NCBI GenBank assembly: GCA_000717735.1
Contig: JOBE01000002.1
Location: forward strand, 62,001 to 126,000
Direction: 5' to 3'
From: Streptomyces griseoluteus
GTDB taxonomy: Bacteria; Actinomycetota; Actinomycetes; Streptomycetales; Streptomycetaceae
DNA: 64,000 nucleotides
The notes beneath the pieces were generated by a model. That model did not search any database, was not told the origin of the DNA, and saw nothing but the letters and a program-made list of their open reading frames with translations. A program made the translations under genes and the position numbers. Positions 43,368 through 53,369 of this stretch are shown here, piece after piece. The stretch's first letter is position 1; every line of letters starts with the position of its first letter.

Positions 43368-44780
43368 TCAGGCGGTCCGGCGGAGCAGCGCCAGGTACAT
43401 GGCGTCCGTACCGTGCAGATGCGGCCACAGCTGGACGTCCGGTCCCTCGCCGAGGGCGGGGACGCCCGGCAGCAGCGGGCGGGCGTCGATCAGCTCGGCG
43501 CCGCCGACCTTCTTCAGGACGTCGTCGACGACGACCCGGGTCTCGGCCAGGTGCGGCGAGCAGGTCGCGTACCCCACGACACCGCCGACGCGCACGGCGC
43601 TCAACGCCTCGGTGAGCAGGGCCCGCTGGAGCGGCGCGAAGGAGTCCAGGTCGTCGGGGCGGCGGCGCCAGCGGGCCTCCGGGCGGCGGCGCAGGGCGCC
43701 GAGGCCCGAGCAGGGCACGTCCATGAGGACCCGGTCGAAGGAGCCGGGGCGCCACGGCGGCCGCGTGCCGTCGGCGGCGATCACCTGGTACGGGCCGGGG
43801 TTGCCGGCGAGGGCGCGCTCGACGAGACGGGCGCGGTGCGGCTGCTTCTCGGAGGCGAGCAGGGCGGCGCCGCGCTCTGCGGCGAGGGCGGCGAGCAGTG
43901 CGGCCTTGCCGCCGGGTCCCGCGCAGCCGTCGAGCCAGCGGGCGTCGGAGCCGTCGACGGGGGCGTTCGCGAGGGCGATCGCGACGAGCTGGCTGCCCTC
44001 GTCCTGGACGCCGGCCCGGCCGTCCCTCACCGCGTCGATGGCGCCGGGCTCGCCGCCCTCGGCCATCCGCAGGGCGTACGGGGACCAGCGGCCCGGCAGG
44101 GTCTCGGTGGCCGCGGCGAGCTCCTCGGTGGTGGAGCGGCCCGGGCGGGCGACGAGGGTGACCTCGGGGCGCTCGTTGTCCGCCGCCAGGAGCTCCTCGA
44201 TGCCGGCCCGGCCGCCGCCGAGCGAGTCCCAGAGCGCCGAGACGACCCAGCGGGGGTGGGAGTGCACGACGGCGAGGTGGTCCTCGGGGTCCTTGTCGTA
44301 CGGCGGGGCGACCTGCGCCACCCAGGCGTCGAGGTCCTGCGCCGAGATCTTCCGCAGGACGGCGTTCACGAACTTGGCCCGTCCGTCGCCGAGCACGACC
44401 CGGGCCAGCTCGACGCTGGCGGAGACGGCGGCGTGGGTGGGGATCCGGGTCCCGAGCAGCTGGTGCGCGCCGAGCGCGAGCACGTCGAGCACGGGCGGGT
44501 CGACCTCGCGCAGCGGCCGGTCGATGCAGGCGGAGATGATCGCGTCGTACGTGCCCTGGCGGCGGAGCGTCCCGTACACGAGCTCGGTCGCGAGCGCCGC
44601 GTCCCGCCCGTCGAAGTTCCCGCCCTCGCGGGCCTTCCGCAGCAGCGGCGGCAGCACCAGGTTGGCGTAGGCGTCCCGCTCGTCCACCGCCCTCAGCGCC
44701 TCGAAGGCGAGCATCCGGACGGGGTCCTTCTGGGGCCGCCGGTAGGGCTTGGGGGGACGGCGACGTGCCTGCTCGCTCAA
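43368..44780 (-). CDS. rsmB: 16S rRNA m5C967 methyltransferase
   Basis: A 470-residue RsmB/Fmu-type enzyme: NusB-like N-terminal domain (LAFEALRAVDERDAYANLVL, ELVYGTLRRQGTYD) and a SAM methyltransferase domain with CAGPGGKAALLA, DVPCSGLGALRRRPE (PC motif) and GYATCSPHLAE (catalytic TC-like motif). It methylates a cytosine in 16S rRNA. The start is taken as TTG 44780 with GGAG nine bases before, since no ATG or GTG fits the usual SEQ-RRPPKPYRRPQKDP N-terminus. It is third in the row fmt - small protein - rsmB. Confidence 0.92.
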   Translation of the reverse strand: MSEQARRRPPKPYRRPQKDPVRMLAFEALRAVDERDAYANLVLPPLLRKAREGGNFDGRDAALATELVYGTLRRQGTYDAIISACIDRPLREVDPPVLDVLALGAHQLLGTRIPTHAAVSASVELARVVLGDGRAKFVNAVLRKISAQDLDAWVAQVAPPYDKDPEDHLAVVHSHPRWVVSALWDSLGGGRAGIEELLAADNERPEVTLVARPGRSTTEELAAATETLPGRWSPYALRMAEGGEPGAIDAVRDGRAGVQDEGSQLVAIALANAPVDGSDARWLDGCAGPGGKAALLAALAAERGAALLASEKQPHRARLVERALAGNPGPYQVIAADGTRPPWRPGSFDRVLMDVPCSGLGALRRRPEARWRRRPDDLDSFAPLQRALLTEALSAVRVGGVVGYATCSPHLAETRVVVDDVLKKVGGAELIDARPLLPGVPALGEGPDVQLWPHLHGTDAMYLALLRRTA

Positions 44781-44833
44781 AGGTGCTCCGCGTGACGAAA
44801 TGAGGGGGTCGATCCCCCTCAGCGTACGTCCGC

Positions 44834-45175
44834 TCACGTCCCGCGCGGAAAACGCCCCTGCCGGATCGCCCAGTCCTCGGCCGCGATCAGGCAAGCGACC
44901 GGCTCCGTGCCGCCGCCGTCCGCCTCGAAGGCGACGAGCACGGGCGGCTCGGCACCGACGAGGCGGGTGACCTCCGCGCGCTCCTCGGGCGCGGGCTCCC
45001 GGAACACCGGGTCCGTGAAGTGCGTCGGGCACCGCACGTAGAGGGTGTCCGTGAGGACGACTTCGAGCCCGTGGTGGTACGAGAGGTCGTGACCGGCGAC
45101 CAGGGTGAGCCGACTCCCGTCGTAGTGGCGGACCTCCCAGTCCCACCAGGAACCTTCGGGGAGCGGCAGCGGCAC
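44834..45175 (-). CDS. Small conserved hypothetical protein
   Basis: A 113-residue acidic protein (WWDWEVRHYDGSRLTLVAGHDLSYHHGLEVVLTD, split in the middle by several strands; IAAEDWAIRQGRFP near the end). I do not recognise it. The GTG start 45175 lies just after the fmt stop (45178-45180) and the gene precedes rsmB, so it probably belongs to the fmt-rsmB operon. Confidence 0.7.
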   Translation of the reverse strand: MPLPLPEGSWWDWEVRHYDGSRLTLVAGHDLSYHHGLEVVLTDTLYVRCPTHFTDPVFREPAPEERAEVTRLVGAEPPVLVAFEADGGGTEPVACLIAAEDWAIRQGRFPRGT

Positions 45176-45177
45176 GG

Positions 45178-46110
45178 TCAGGCCCCGAGGCGCTCGCCCG
45201 GGGCGATCCGGACGCCGCGGGCCCAGTCGGCGGCCTTCATCGGCTTCTTGCCCTGGGGCTGGACCCAGAGGAGTTCGACGGCGTACGAGCCGGTGCCCGC
45301 GTACACGTTGTTCTTGCCCACCGCGAGTTCGCCCGGGGCGAGGTCCGTGCGGTCCGGCAGCGGGGTGACCTGGATCAGCTTGAGGCGTTCGCCGCGGAAG
45401 ACGGTCCAGGCGCCGGGGGCCGGGGTGCAGCCGCGGACCACCCGGTCCACCCGGAGCGCGGGCGCGGCGAAGTCGACGTGCGCGTCCTCGACCTGGATCT
45501 TGGGCGCGAGGGTGATGCCCTCGACGGGCTGCGGCACGGCCTGCAGGGTGCCGTCCTCGATGCCGTCCATCGTCGCGGCGAGCAGTCCGGCGCCCGCGAA
45601 GGCGAGGCGGGTGAGCAGGTCGCCGCTGGTGTCGGTCGGCCGGACGTCCTCGGTGACGACGCCGTAGACCGGGCCCGAGTCGAGGCCCTCCTCGATCAGG
45701 AAGGTGGACGCGCCCGTCACCTGGTCGCCCGCCATCAGGGAGTGCTGCACGGGCGCCGCGCCCCGCCAGGCCGGCAGCAGCGAGAAGTGCAGGTTGACCC
45801 AGCCGCGGGCGGGGATGTCGAGGGCGACCTTGGGCAGCAGCGCGCCGTAGGCGACGACCGGGCAGCAGTCCGGCGCGATCTCGCGCAGCCGGGCGAGGAA
45901 GTCCTCGTCGCGCGGCCTGGCCGGCTTCAGGACCTCGATCCCCGCCTCCTCCGCCCGCTGGGCCACCGGGCTGGCGACGAGCCGCCGGCCGCGTCCCGCC
46001 GGAGCGTCCGGACGGGTGACCACGGCGGCCACCTCGTGCCGGCCGGAGGCGAGCAGGGCGTCCAGAGCGGGTACGGCGACCTCGGGGGTGCCTGCGAAGA
46101 CGAGCTTCAT
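45178..46110 (-). CDS. fmt: Methionyl-tRNA formyltransferase
   Basis: Formylates initiator Met-tRNA with 10-formyl-THF. The 310-residue protein has [17 protein letters not shown], the folate-binding [40 protein letters not shown] and a C-terminal OB-like tRNA domain ([18 protein letters not shown]). ATG 46110. It begins the fmt-(113 aa)-rsmB row, all tied to translation. Confidence 0.96.
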   Translation of the reverse strand: MKLVFAGTPEVAVPALDALLASGRHEVAAVVTRPDAPAGRGRRLVASPVAQRAEEAGIEVLKPARPRDEDFLARLREIAPDCCPVVAYGALLPKVALDIPARGWVNLHFSLLPAWRGAAPVQHSLMAGDQVTGASTFLIEEGLDSGPVYGVVTEDVRPTDTSGDLLTRLAFAGAGLLAATMDGIEDGTLQAVPQPVEGITLAPKIQVEDAHVDFAAPALRVDRVVRGCTPAPGAWTVFRGERLKLIQVTPLPDRTDLAPGELAVGKNNVYAGTGSYAVELLWVQPQGKKPMKAADWARGVRIAPGERLGA

Positions 46111-46160
46111 TGGGTGGCGACTGCCTGTCTGTCCGGGGGCTTTACGGGCAGCGCACCAGT

Positions 46161-46187
46161 CTAGGGGGTGTCTTCGGGATCAGGCCC
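46161..46187. repeat. Partial copy of the CTAG/GGGGTG repeat
   Basis: CTAGGGGGTGTCTT and GATCAGGCCC match the left end of the MITE-like unit at 31890. No right end follows; instead there is an unrelated inverted repeat (GGGGGCGTACGCA with TGCGTGTACGCCCCC, about 46217-46265). It is probably a decayed copy in the spacer between fmt and the next gene. Confidence 0.55.
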
Positions 46188-46370
46188 GTTGCTCAGGGCG
46201 CCTCCGGCGGAGGGGGCGTACGCAAGGACGAGCGCCCCGCGCATATGCGTGTACGCCCCCGCAGCGTGACCCAACTCCCGGTGGCGCGTTGGTCAAGAGA
46301 GATTGACCGTTTCGGGTCGCCGTTCCCCTTGCGACCCTTCCCCTTACATGCCGGTTCGAGAGGCTTTCAC

Positions 46371-46895
46371 ATGGCCGACCACGCAACCCACGACGCCCAG
46401 GCTCGGGCGAGTCTGCACCTGCTGGTGCGGGACATCGAGCGGGTCCGGCGGCAGGTGGACGCACTGCGCACGCTCACGGCCCAGCTGGGCAATGTCTACC
46501 GCCCTCGCCGCTCCGGCCCGTCCACGGGCTTCGTCGTCTACGGACGGGCACCCGCCCCGACCGTCCGTCTCGCGCAGGAGCTGCGGGACAGTGTCGAGAC
46601 CCTGGTGACCGCCGCGGTCGACTTCGACCGCTCGCTCGGTTTCTCCTGGGACGCGGTGGGCTCCGCGCTCGGAGTCACCAAGCAGGCCGTCCACCGCCGT
46701 TACGGTGCCAGGCGCGCGCCCCAGCCGGGCATCGGCGCCGGCGTCGACCAGGACCCGATCGCGGAGCCGGGCGTGACCCGCACGCTTCCCTCGGTCCCCG
46801 CGGCCCGCTCGATGCCCCCGCAGCCCACCTCGGGCAGCGCCTCCCTCCGCGAGGACCCGCGCCCTTCGGCCTTCCCGGCCCCGCGCACCGGCTGA
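46371..46895 (+). CDS. Helical protein with C-terminal HTH, unknown function
   Basis: A 174-residue protein. The first half is coiled ([25 protein letters not shown]), the middle holds a helix-turn-helix-like segment ([21 protein letters not shown], about 98-118), and the tail is disordered and rich in Pro and Ser. The HTH suggests DNA binding. It is conserved at this place in Streptomyces as far as I recall, but has no known role. It converges on priA across a terminator. Confidence 0.75.
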   Translation: MADHATHDAQARASLHLLVRDIERVRRQVDALRTLTAQLGNVYRPRRSGPSTGFVVYGRAPAPTVRLAQELRDSVETLVTAAVDFDRSLGFSWDAVGSALGVTKQAVHRRYGARRAPQPGIGAGVDQDPIAEPGVTRTLPSVPAARSMPPQPTSGSASLREDPRPSAFPAPRTG

Positions 46896-46910
46896 CCCGG
46901 GGCCCTCCGA

Positions 46911-46943
46911 ACGGCCGCCGGCCCCCATGGGGCAGGCGGCCGT
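46911..46943. terminator. Hairpin terminator between convergent genes
   Basis: ACGGCCGCC (46911-46919) pairs with GGCGGCCGT (46935-46943), with inner GCCCCCATGGGGC pairing, making an extended stem. Confidence 0.75.
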
Positions 46944-47023
46944 CCCGCGTGTCCGGCCGGAAGGTCTCGTACGCGACCGCCGAACGCCGAGAGCCGACCC
47001 GCGCCCGTCGGCCCGCCCGACCG

Positions 47024-49168
47024 TCAGCCGATGTCCGGCGGGTCCACCCGGATCCGTACCGGGTCGCCCCCGCCGCGTGCGAGCCGGCCCGCCCGCGCCT
47101 GCTTCAGGGCCGCCGCGAGGGCCGCGCCGCTGCCCGGCGGGACCCGGACCAGGGCCCGGTCCCACTGCTCGCCCGGCGGCGGGTGGCCCGGTCTGCGCGG
47201 CCCGCCGGGCCGGACCACCGGCAGCGGCACCGGACCGAGCACCTCTGCGTCGGCGGGGAGCCCGGCCGCCGCGAGGAATCCCTCGACGGCCTCCGGCGGG
47301 CCCGTCACGGCCGCCATCCGGGAGACCGGCGGGAAGCCCAGCTCGGCCCGCTCGGCCAGCTCCCGCTGCGCATGGCCGACCGGGTCCCAGCGGACCAGCG
47401 CCTGGACGGGCCGGAGCGTCGGCTCGGCCACCACGACGACGACGCCGCCGCCCACGCCGCCCTCGCCCTGGCCCCGTACCAGCGAGGCCGCGTCGATCCA
47501 GCGGCGCAGCGCCTCCTCGCCCGCGCGCAGATCGGGCCGGCCGAGCATGGCCCAGCCGTCGAGCAGGAGGGCGGCCGCGTAGCCGCCCTCGGCGACCGGT
47601 TCGGCGCCCGGCGTGGAGACGACGAGCGCGGGCCGGCCCGGCACGCTGTCCAGGACGTGGTCACGGCCCGAGGTCCTGACCGGCACCGCGGGGAACGCCC
47701 GGCCGAGTTCCTCCGCCGTCCGCCGCGCGCCCACCACCTGGGCCCGCAGCCTGGTCGAGCCGCAGGCCACGCAGTGCCAGTCGAGGGCGCCTCGCCCGCA
47801 CCAGCCGCAGTGCAGCTCCCGCTGCTCGGGGGCCTCCAGGGGCCCTGCGCAGTGCCGGCAGCGGGCGGGCGTCCGGCACCGCTCGCAGGCCAGCCTCGGT
47901 ACATACCCGCGGCGGGGCACCTGGACGAGCACAGGACCGGTCCTGAGCCCTTCCCGTACGGTCTGCCAGGCCAGCGAGGGCAGCCGGGCGGCGCGCGCGG
48001 CCTCGTCGCGGGCGAGTTCGCCGTCGCCGACGGTCCGGATCAGCGGAGCGGCCCGGCGGACCTGGTCGCGTCCGGCGTTCAGTGCCTTGGCCCAGCCGGA
48101 CTCGACGAGCTGGGCGGCCTCTACGGTGCAGCTGGTGCTGCCGAGGAGGAAGGCGCACCGGTCATGGGCGGCCCGGAGCAGCAGCACGTCACGGGCGTGG
48201 GGCTGCGGGGCGTGGGGCTCGCTGTGGCTGCCGTCGCCGTCGTCCCAGATGACGACGAGCCCGAGGTCGCGTACGGGGGCGAACATCGCCGCCCGGGTGC
48301 CGACGACGGCCCGCACGGCGCCGCGCCGCACGGCGAGCCACTGCGCGTACCGCTTCTCGGGGCCCGCCTCCGCGGTGAGCAGCGCGTGCCGCCCCTCCCC
48401 CAGGACCACGGTGAGCGCCGCGTCGACCCGTGCCGCCGCCCGTCCGTCCGGTACCACGACGAGCGCGCCCCGGCCGGAGGCGAGGGTCGCGGCCACGGTA
48501 CGGGCGATCTCCTCGGCCCAGTACGGGCCCGGGAGCGCGTTCCACACGGCGCGGGGCGTCCCGCCGCGCGCGAGGGACTCCAGGAACGCGGGCCCCCGCT
48601 CGTACCGCGTCCAGGTTCCCGGTTCCGGTGCGGCCGGTGGCGGCAGGGGCTCCGGCGACGGGCGGCCCTCGGCCTTGGCGCTGCGCGGCGGCACGGCGAG
48701 CTGGAGCACGTCCGCGAGGCTTCCCGCGTACCGGTCGGCGACGGCCCGGGCGAGCCCGAGCAGTTCCGGGCCGAGCACGGGCTCCGGCGAGACGACGTCG
48801 GCGAGCGCGGCCAGCGGCCCGGAGTAGTCGGACGTGGCGCGCCGCTCGACGAGGAAGCCGTCGATGAGCCGCCCGCCCTCCCGCCGCCCGTTCTTGACCT
48901 GGTGCGCCCCCGCGCCGAACCGCACCCGCACCCGCACGCCCGGCTGGGCCGACTCGTCGAGCTCCTCGGGCACCGCGTAGTCGAAGAACTGGTCGAGGTG
49001 GAGCGAGCCCTTGTTCACCACGACCCGCGCAACGGGCAGCTCTTTGGCGAGGGCGGCCCCCCGCCAGGTCCGCGGCTTGGCCCGCGGCACCTTCGCCTTC
49101 CGCACCGTCTCCCGAATGAGCGCGAGCTGCTCGTGCTCCTCGGAGGACTTCTCGTTCTCGCTGCTCAC
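47024..49168 (-). CDS. priA: Primosomal protein N' (PriA), probably helicase-dead
   Basis: A 714-residue PriA-like replication-restart protein with an N-terminal DNA 3'-end-binding domain (VARVVVNKGSLHLDQFFDYAVPEELDE) and a zinc-binding region (CERCRTPARCRHC, CGWCGRGALDWHCVACG). The Walker A position has no GxGKT, and where DEAH is expected it reads VVIWDDGDGSH, so ATP-driven unwinding is unlikely; such loss is known in actinobacterial PriA. GTG 49168 (SSENEKSSEEHEQL) is chosen because the ATG upstream is stopped at once. It follows metK. Confidence 0.93.
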   Translation of the reverse strand: MSSENEKSSEEHEQLALIRETVRKAKVPRAKPRTWRGAALAKELPVARVVVNKGSLHLDQFFDYAVPEELDESAQPGVRVRVRFGAGAHQVKNGRREGGRLIDGFLVERRATSDYSGPLAALADVVSPEPVLGPELLGLARAVADRYAGSLADVLQLAVPPRSAKAEGRPSPEPLPPPAAPEPGTWTRYERGPAFLESLARGGTPRAVWNALPGPYWAEEIARTVAATLASGRGALVVVPDGRAAARVDAALTVVLGEGRHALLTAEAGPEKRYAQWLAVRRGAVRAVVGTRAAMFAPVRDLGLVVIWDDGDGSHSEPHAPQPHARDVLLLRAAHDRCAFLLGSTSCTVEAAQLVESGWAKALNAGRDQVRRAAPLIRTVGDGELARDEAARAARLPSLAWQTVREGLRTGPVLVQVPRRGYVPRLACERCRTPARCRHCAGPLEAPEQRELHCGWCGRGALDWHCVACGSTRLRAQVVGARRTAEELGRAFPAVPVRTSGRDHVLDSVPGRPALVVSTPGAEPVAEGGYAAALLLDGWAMLGRPDLRAGEEALRRWIDAASLVRGQGEGGVGGGVVVVVAEPTLRPVQALVRWDPVGHAQRELAERAELGFPPVSRMAAVTGPPEAVEGFLAAAGLPADAEVLGPVPLPVVRPGGPRRPGHPPPGEQWDRALVRVPPGSGAALAAALKQARAGRLARGGGDPVRIRVDPPDIG

Positions 49169-49208
49169 AGCCCCATACCTACCAGACGCCACCGACACCC
49201 GGACATGA

Positions 49209-49248
49209 CCGGAGCCCGGCACCCCGCGAAGGGGTAACCGGGCTCCGG
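49209..49248 (-). terminator. Terminator after metK
   Basis: CCGGAGCCCGG (49209-49219) and CCGGGCTCCGG (49238-49248) are perfect arms; the loop also pairs ACCCC with GGGGT. Confidence 0.85.
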
Positions 49249-49263
49249 TCGACTACGGCCGAA

Positions 49264-50472
49264 TTACAGGCCTGCGGCCTGCTTCAGGGCGTCCACGCGG
49301 TCCGTGCGCTCCCAGGTGAAGTCCGGCAGCTCACGGCCGAAGTGGCCGTAGGCGGCGGTCTGGGAGTAGATCGGGCGGAGCAGGTCGAGGTCGCGGATGA
49401 TCGCGGCCGGGCGGAGGTCGAAGACCTCGGCGATGGCGTTCTCGATCTTCTCGTTCTCGACGGTGTTGGTGCCGAAGGTCTCGACGAAGAGGCCGACGGG
49501 CTCGGCCTTGCCGATCGCGTACGCGACCTGGACCTCGCAGCGGGCGGCGAGACCCGCGGCGACGACGTTCTTGGCGACCCAGCGCATGGCGTAGGCGGCC
49601 GAACGGTCGACCTTGGACGGGTCCTTGCCGGAGAACGCGCCGCCACCGTGACGGGCCATGCCGCCGTAGGTGTCGATGATGATCTTGCGGCCGGTGAGGC
49701 CGGCGTCGCCCATCGGGCCGCCGATCTCGAAGCGGCCGGTCGGGTTCACCAGGAGGCGGTAGCCGTCGGTGTCGAGCTTGATGCCGTCCTCGATGAGCTG
49801 CTTCAGCACGTGCTCGACGACGAACTCGCGGATGTCGGGCGCGAGCAGCGACTCCAGGTCGATGTCCGAGGCGTGCTGCGAGGAGACCACGACCGTGTCG
49901 AGACGGACGGCCTTGTCGCCGTCGTACTCGATGGTGACCTGGGTCTTGCCGTCGGGGCGCAGGTACGGGATGGTGCCGTTCTTGCGGACCTCGGTCAGCC
50001 GGCGGGAGAGCCGGTGCGCGATGTGGATCGGCAGCGGCATCAGCTCGGGGGTCTCGTCCGACGCGTAGCCGAACATCAGGCCCTGGTCGCCGGCGCCCTG
50101 CTTGTCCAGCTCGTCCTCATCGCCCTCGACGCGCTTCTCGTACGCGGTGTCGACACCCTGGGCGATGTCCGGGGACTGCGACCCGATGGACACCGACACG
50201 CCGCAGGAGGCGCCGTCGAAGCCCTTCTTCGAGGAGTCGTAACCGATCTCGAGGATCTTGTTCCGGACGAGGGTCGGGATGTCCGCCCACGCCTTGGTGG
50301 TCACCTCACCGGCGACGTGCACGAGGCCGGTGGTGATCAGCGTCTCGACGGCGACACGCGAGGTGGGGTCCTCGCGCAGCAGTGCGTCGAGGATGGTGTC
50401 GCTGATCTGGTCAGCGATCTTGTCGGGGTGCCCCTCGGTGACGGACTCCGAGGTGAACAGACGACGGGACAC
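49264..50472 (-). CDS. metK: S-adenosylmethionine synthetase
   Basis: Makes SAM from ATP and methionine. The 402-residue enzyme shows [25 protein letters not shown] (ATP-binding loop) and [20 protein letters not shown] (phosphate loop). The start is GTG 50472. SAM supply affects antibiotic production in Streptomyces. A terminator separates it from coaBC, and the 250-bp upstream spacer shows no known SAM riboswitch. Confidence 0.98.
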   Translation of the reverse strand: MSRRLFTSESVTEGHPDKIADQISDTILDALLREDPTSRVAVETLITTGLVHVAGEVTTKAWADIPTLVRNKILEIGYDSSKKGFDGASCGVSVSIGSQSPDIAQGVDTAYEKRVEGDEDELDKQGAGDQGLMFGYASDETPELMPLPIHIAHRLSRRLTEVRKNGTIPYLRPDGKTQVTIEYDGDKAVRLDTVVVSSQHASDIDLESLLAPDIREFVVEHVLKQLIEDGIKLDTDGYRLLVNPTGRFEIGGPMGDAGLTGRKIIIDTYGGMARHGGGAFSGKDPSKVDRSAAYAMRWVAKNVVAAGLAARCEVQVAYAIGKAEPVGLFVETFGTNTVENEKIENAIAEVFDLRPAAIIRDLDLLRPIYSQTAAYGHFGRELPDFTWERTDRVDALKQAAGL

Positions 50473-50678
50473 AACGCTCCCTGGGGTTGCAGCGGCTGCT
50501 GGCTATTCGTTAGCGGACCGGCAGGGGGCTGCGCCCCAAGACGTTCCGCGGACAGTCTATCGGTCGTGGTCGCGGGATGGACCAGGTGTCTCGCCTGGCG
50601 AATGCCCTGAGAGGGTGAATCCGGCCCGCTCAGGGCGGGTCCGGGCCCTGGTGGGGCGCACATCACACCCGCCCCGGG

Positions 50679-50699
50679 GTCCCGCGGACATCGCGGGAC
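50679..50699 (-). terminator. Terminator after coaBC
   Basis: GTCCCGCG (50679-50686) and CGCGGGAC (50692-50699) with a 5-nt loop, 26 bp after the coaBC stop. Confidence 0.8.
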
Positions 50700-50724
50700 G
50701 TGTGTGTCAGGTTCCCGTCCGCCG

Positions 50725-51954
50725 TCAGGTCGCGGAGCGCAGCCGCGGCAGGACCAGGTCCCAGACGGTCTCGGCGAGGGCTTCCTTCGGCCCGTACGGT
50801 ACGGGGGTCTCGGCGCCGTCCGAGGCGAGGACCACGGCCTCGTTCTCCTCGGAGCCGAAGGTCTTCCGCTCCCCCACCTCGTTGACGACGAGGAGGTCGC
50901 AGCCCTTGCGGCGGAGCTTCTCGCGGCCGTTGACGAGGACGTCGTCGGTCTCGGCGGCGAAGCCGACGACGACCTGGCCCGGGAGGGCACGCTCGGCGGC
51001 GAGCTCGGCGAGGATGTCGGGGTTGCGGACCAGCTCGACGGTGGGCGCTCCGCCGTCGTCCTTCTTCTTGATCTTCCCGGCGGCGTAGACGGCGGGGCGG
51101 AAGTCGGCGACGGCCGCCGCCATCACCACCGCGTCGGCGTCGGCGACGGCCTTGAGCACGGCCTCCCGCAGCTGGAGCGCGGTGCCGACGTGGACGACGT
51201 CGACGCCGGCCGGGTCGGCGATGCCGGTGTTGGCCTCGACGAGGGTGACCCGGGCGCCGCGGGCGGCGGCGGCCTTCGCGAGGGCGTAGCCCTGCTTACC
51301 GGAGGAACGGTTGCCCAGGTAGCGGACGGGGTCGAGGGGCTCGCGGGTACCGCCGGCGCTGACCACGACATGACGTCCGGCGAGGTCGGGCCCGGCGGCC
51401 GCGCCTCGGGCGAGACTGTGCCGATTCAGGATGTTGCGGCACACATCGAAGATCTCGGCCGGGTCGGGGAGCCGGCCCTTGCCGGTGTCGACGCCGGTGA
51501 GACGGCCGACCGCGGGCTCGATGACGACGGCGCCGCGGCGGCGCAGGGTGGCCACGTTCTCCTGGGTCGCCGGGTGCTCCCACATCTCGGTGTGCATGGC
51601 GGGGGCGAAGACGACGGGACAGCGCGCGGTGAGCAGCGTGTTGGTGAGCAGGTCGTCCGCGAGGCCGTGGGCGGCCTTGGCGAGCATGTCGGCGGTGGCG
51701 GGGGCGACGACGACGAGGTCGGCGGCCTGGCCGATCCGGACGTGCGGGACCTCGTGGACGGACTCCCACACCTCGGTGGAGACGGGGTTGCCGGAGAGCG
51801 CGGACCAGGTGGCCTCGCCGACGAAGTGGAGGGCGGAGTCGGTGGGGACGACGCGGACGTCGTGGCCCGACTCGGTGAGCCGGCGCAGCAGCTCGCACGC
51901 CTTGTAGGCGGCGATACCACCGCTGACCCCCAGAACGACCTTCGGCTTGGCCAC
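50725..51954 (-). CDS. coaBC: Bifunctional phosphopantothenoylcysteine decarboxylase/synthase
   Basis: A 409-residue fusion for coenzyme A synthesis. CoaC part: GVSGGIAAYKACELLRRL with FMN site and APAMHTEMWEHPAT, where the usual PAMN has His, as in other actinobacteria. CoaB part: VVVSAGGTREPLDPVRYLGNRSSGKQG split over the CTP-binding site, and a KIKKK loop. GTG 51954 has GGGGAG at eight bases; a GTG nine bases earlier sits too close to that RBS. Confidence 0.95.
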   Translation of the reverse strand: MAKPKVVLGVSGGIAAYKACELLRRLTESGHDVRVVPTDSALHFVGEATWSALSGNPVSTEVWESVHEVPHVRIGQAADLVVVAPATADMLAKAAHGLADDLLTNTLLTARCPVVFAPAMHTEMWEHPATQENVATLRRRGAVVIEPAVGRLTGVDTGKGRLPDPAEIFDVCRNILNRHSLARGAAAGPDLAGRHVVVSAGGTREPLDPVRYLGNRSSGKQGYALAKAAAARGARVTLVEANTGIADPAGVDVVHVGTALQLREAVLKAVADADAVVMAAAVADFRPAVYAAGKIKKKDDGGAPTVELVRNPDILAELAAERALPGQVVVGFAAETDDVLVNGREKLRRKGCDLLVVNEVGERKTFGSEENEAVVLASDGAETPVPYGPKEALAETVWDLVLPRLRSAT

Positions 51955-52001
51955 GGCTGTCACTCCCCGCGCTCGGATGCGTACGACTCCATGAGACACC
52001 A

Positions 52002-52030
52002 CAGGCCCGGCGGATGTTCCGCCGGGCCTG
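52002..52030 (-). terminator. Terminator between rpoZ and coaBC
   Basis: CAGGCCCGGCGG (52002-52013) and CCGCCGGGCCTG (52019-52030), perfect 12-bp arms with a 5-nt loop, 21 bp after the rpoZ stop. Confidence 0.9.
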
Positions 52031-52050
52031 TGGTGACAAGCGTTACGTGC

Positions 52051-52323
52051 TTACTGCGCCGGACCCTCGATGGCCTCGGACGTCAGCAGACCCGCGTTGA
52101 TCTCCCGCAGGGCGATCGAGAGCGGCTTCTCGTGGACGTGGGTGTCGACGAGCGGACCCACGTACTCCAGCAGGCCCTCGCCGAGCTGGGAGTAGTACGC
52201 GTTGATCTGACGCGCGCGCTTGGCCGCGTAGATCACGAGGCTGTACTTCGAGTCCGTGGCCTCGAGCAGCTCGTCGATCGGCGGGTTGATGATGCCCTCG
52301 GGCGCAGTCATGGAAGAGGACAC
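52051..52323 (-). CDS. rpoZ: RNA polymerase omega subunit
   Basis: A 90-residue protein with [20 protein letters not shown] and [13 protein letters not shown], the conserved omega region that clamps the beta-prime C-terminus and aids assembly. In Streptomyces it is needed for normal differentiation. It follows gmk by 61 bp, a common bacterial pairing with (p)ppGpp and GTP metabolism. Confidence 0.97.
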   Translation of the reverse strand: MSSSMTAPEGIINPPIDELLEATDSKYSLVIYAAKRARQINAYYSQLGEGLLEYVGPLVDTHVHEKPLSIALREINAGLLTSEAIEGPAQ

Positions 52324-52384
52324 GCTCTACCTTCCGAAGATGGAAAAAGATGAGAAATGCTGTCGGGTCAGGAGGCCCTCGGCG

Positions 52385-52972
52385 TCAGCCGTTGTTGTCC
52401 CGGCCCTCAGTGGACAGCAGCATCAACGTTAGCAGCTCGCGCGCCACGTCCTCGACGGAGGTGTTGACGAGGGTGGTGTCGAACTCCGACTCGGCGGCCA
52501 GCTCGACCTTCGCGGCGGCCAGACGGCGCTCGATGACCTCGGGCGACTCGGTGCCGCGGCCGGTGAGGCGGCGGACCAGCTCTTCCCAGCTCGGCGGGGC
52601 GAGGAAGACCAGCTGCGACTCGGGCATCGAGTCCTTGACCTGACGGGCGCCCTGGAGGTCGATCTCCAGGAGCACCGGCTCGCCGGAGCCGAGGCGCTCG
52701 AGAACGGCGCCGCGCGGGGTGCCGTAGCGGTTGCCCGCGAACTCGGCCCATTCGAGGAGCTCACCGTTGGCGATCAGCTTGTCGAACTCGTCGTCCGTCA
52801 CGAAGAAGTAGTGGACGCCGTTCTTCTCGCCGGGGCGGGGCTTCCGGGTCGTCGCCGACACCGAGAGCCAGACCTCGGGGTGGACCTTGCGCATATGAGC
52901 GACGACCGTGCTCTTGCCGACCCCTGAGGGGCCGGAGAGCACGGTCAGCCGCGGACGTGCCTCTGCTGCCAT
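52385..52972 (-). CDS. gmk: Guanylate kinase
   Basis: Phosphorylates GMP to GDP. The 195-residue enzyme has the P-loop [11 protein letters not shown], the GMP-binding [20 protein letters not shown], and [13 protein letters not shown]. It lies between mihF and rpoZ, as in most Streptomyces. Confidence 0.97.
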   Translation of the reverse strand: MAAEARPRLTVLSGPSGVGKSTVVAHMRKVHPEVWLSVSATTRKPRPGEKNGVHYFFVTDDEFDKLIANGELLEWAEFAGNRYGTPRGAVLERLGSGEPVLLEIDLQGARQVKDSMPESQLVFLAPPSWEELVRRLTGRGTESPEVIERRLAAAKVELAAESEFDTTLVNTSVEDVARELLTLMLLSTEGRDNNG

Positions 52973-53045
52973 GCAGCGATTATTCCAGCTTTACGAGGGT
53001 GCCCGGGACGCGCGTCCCGGATCGGAAGCCGGACGGGGCACCGGA

Positions 53046-53369
53046 TCAGGCGCCGGTGCTGCCGAACTCGCGCTCCAGGGAGGCGATCTGGTTGGAACCG
53101 AGACCGCGCACCCGGCGGCTCTCGGAGATGCCGAGCCGCTCCATGATCTGCTTGGCGCGGACCTTGCCGACGCCGGGGAGCGATTCGAGCAGCGCGGAGA
53201 CCTTCATCTTGCCGATGACGTCGTTCTCCTGGCCGGTCTTGATGACCTCGTGAAGCGAGGCGCCGGAGTGCTTGAGTCGATTCTTGACCTCGGCCCGCTC
53301 CCGGCGAGCCGCGGCGGCCTTTTCGAGCGCGGCTGCGCGCTGTTCAGGGGTAAGGGGCGGAAGAGCCAC
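53046..53369 (-). CDS. mihF: Actinobacterial integration host factor
   Basis: A 107-residue nucleoid protein. It has a basic helical N-terminus (LTPEQRAAALEKAAAARRER) and a helix-two-turns-helix (VSALLESLPGVGKVRAKQIM) that binds DNA without clear sequence preference, bends it and influences compaction and antibiotic production (sIHF in S. coelicolor). GTG 53369 gives exactly the length of sIHF; the frame stays open upstream but without similarity. Confidence 0.96.
   Translation of the reverse strand: MALPPLTPEQRAAALEKAAAARRERAEVKNRLKHSGASLHEVIKTGQENDVIGKMKVSALLESLPGVGKVRAKQIMERLGISESRRVRGLGSNQIASLEREFGSTGA

Noticed and set aside
50473..50724. A SAM riboswitch before metK
   Set aside because: The conserved SAM-I or SAM-IV cores could not be found in this spacer; only the coaBC terminator is evident.
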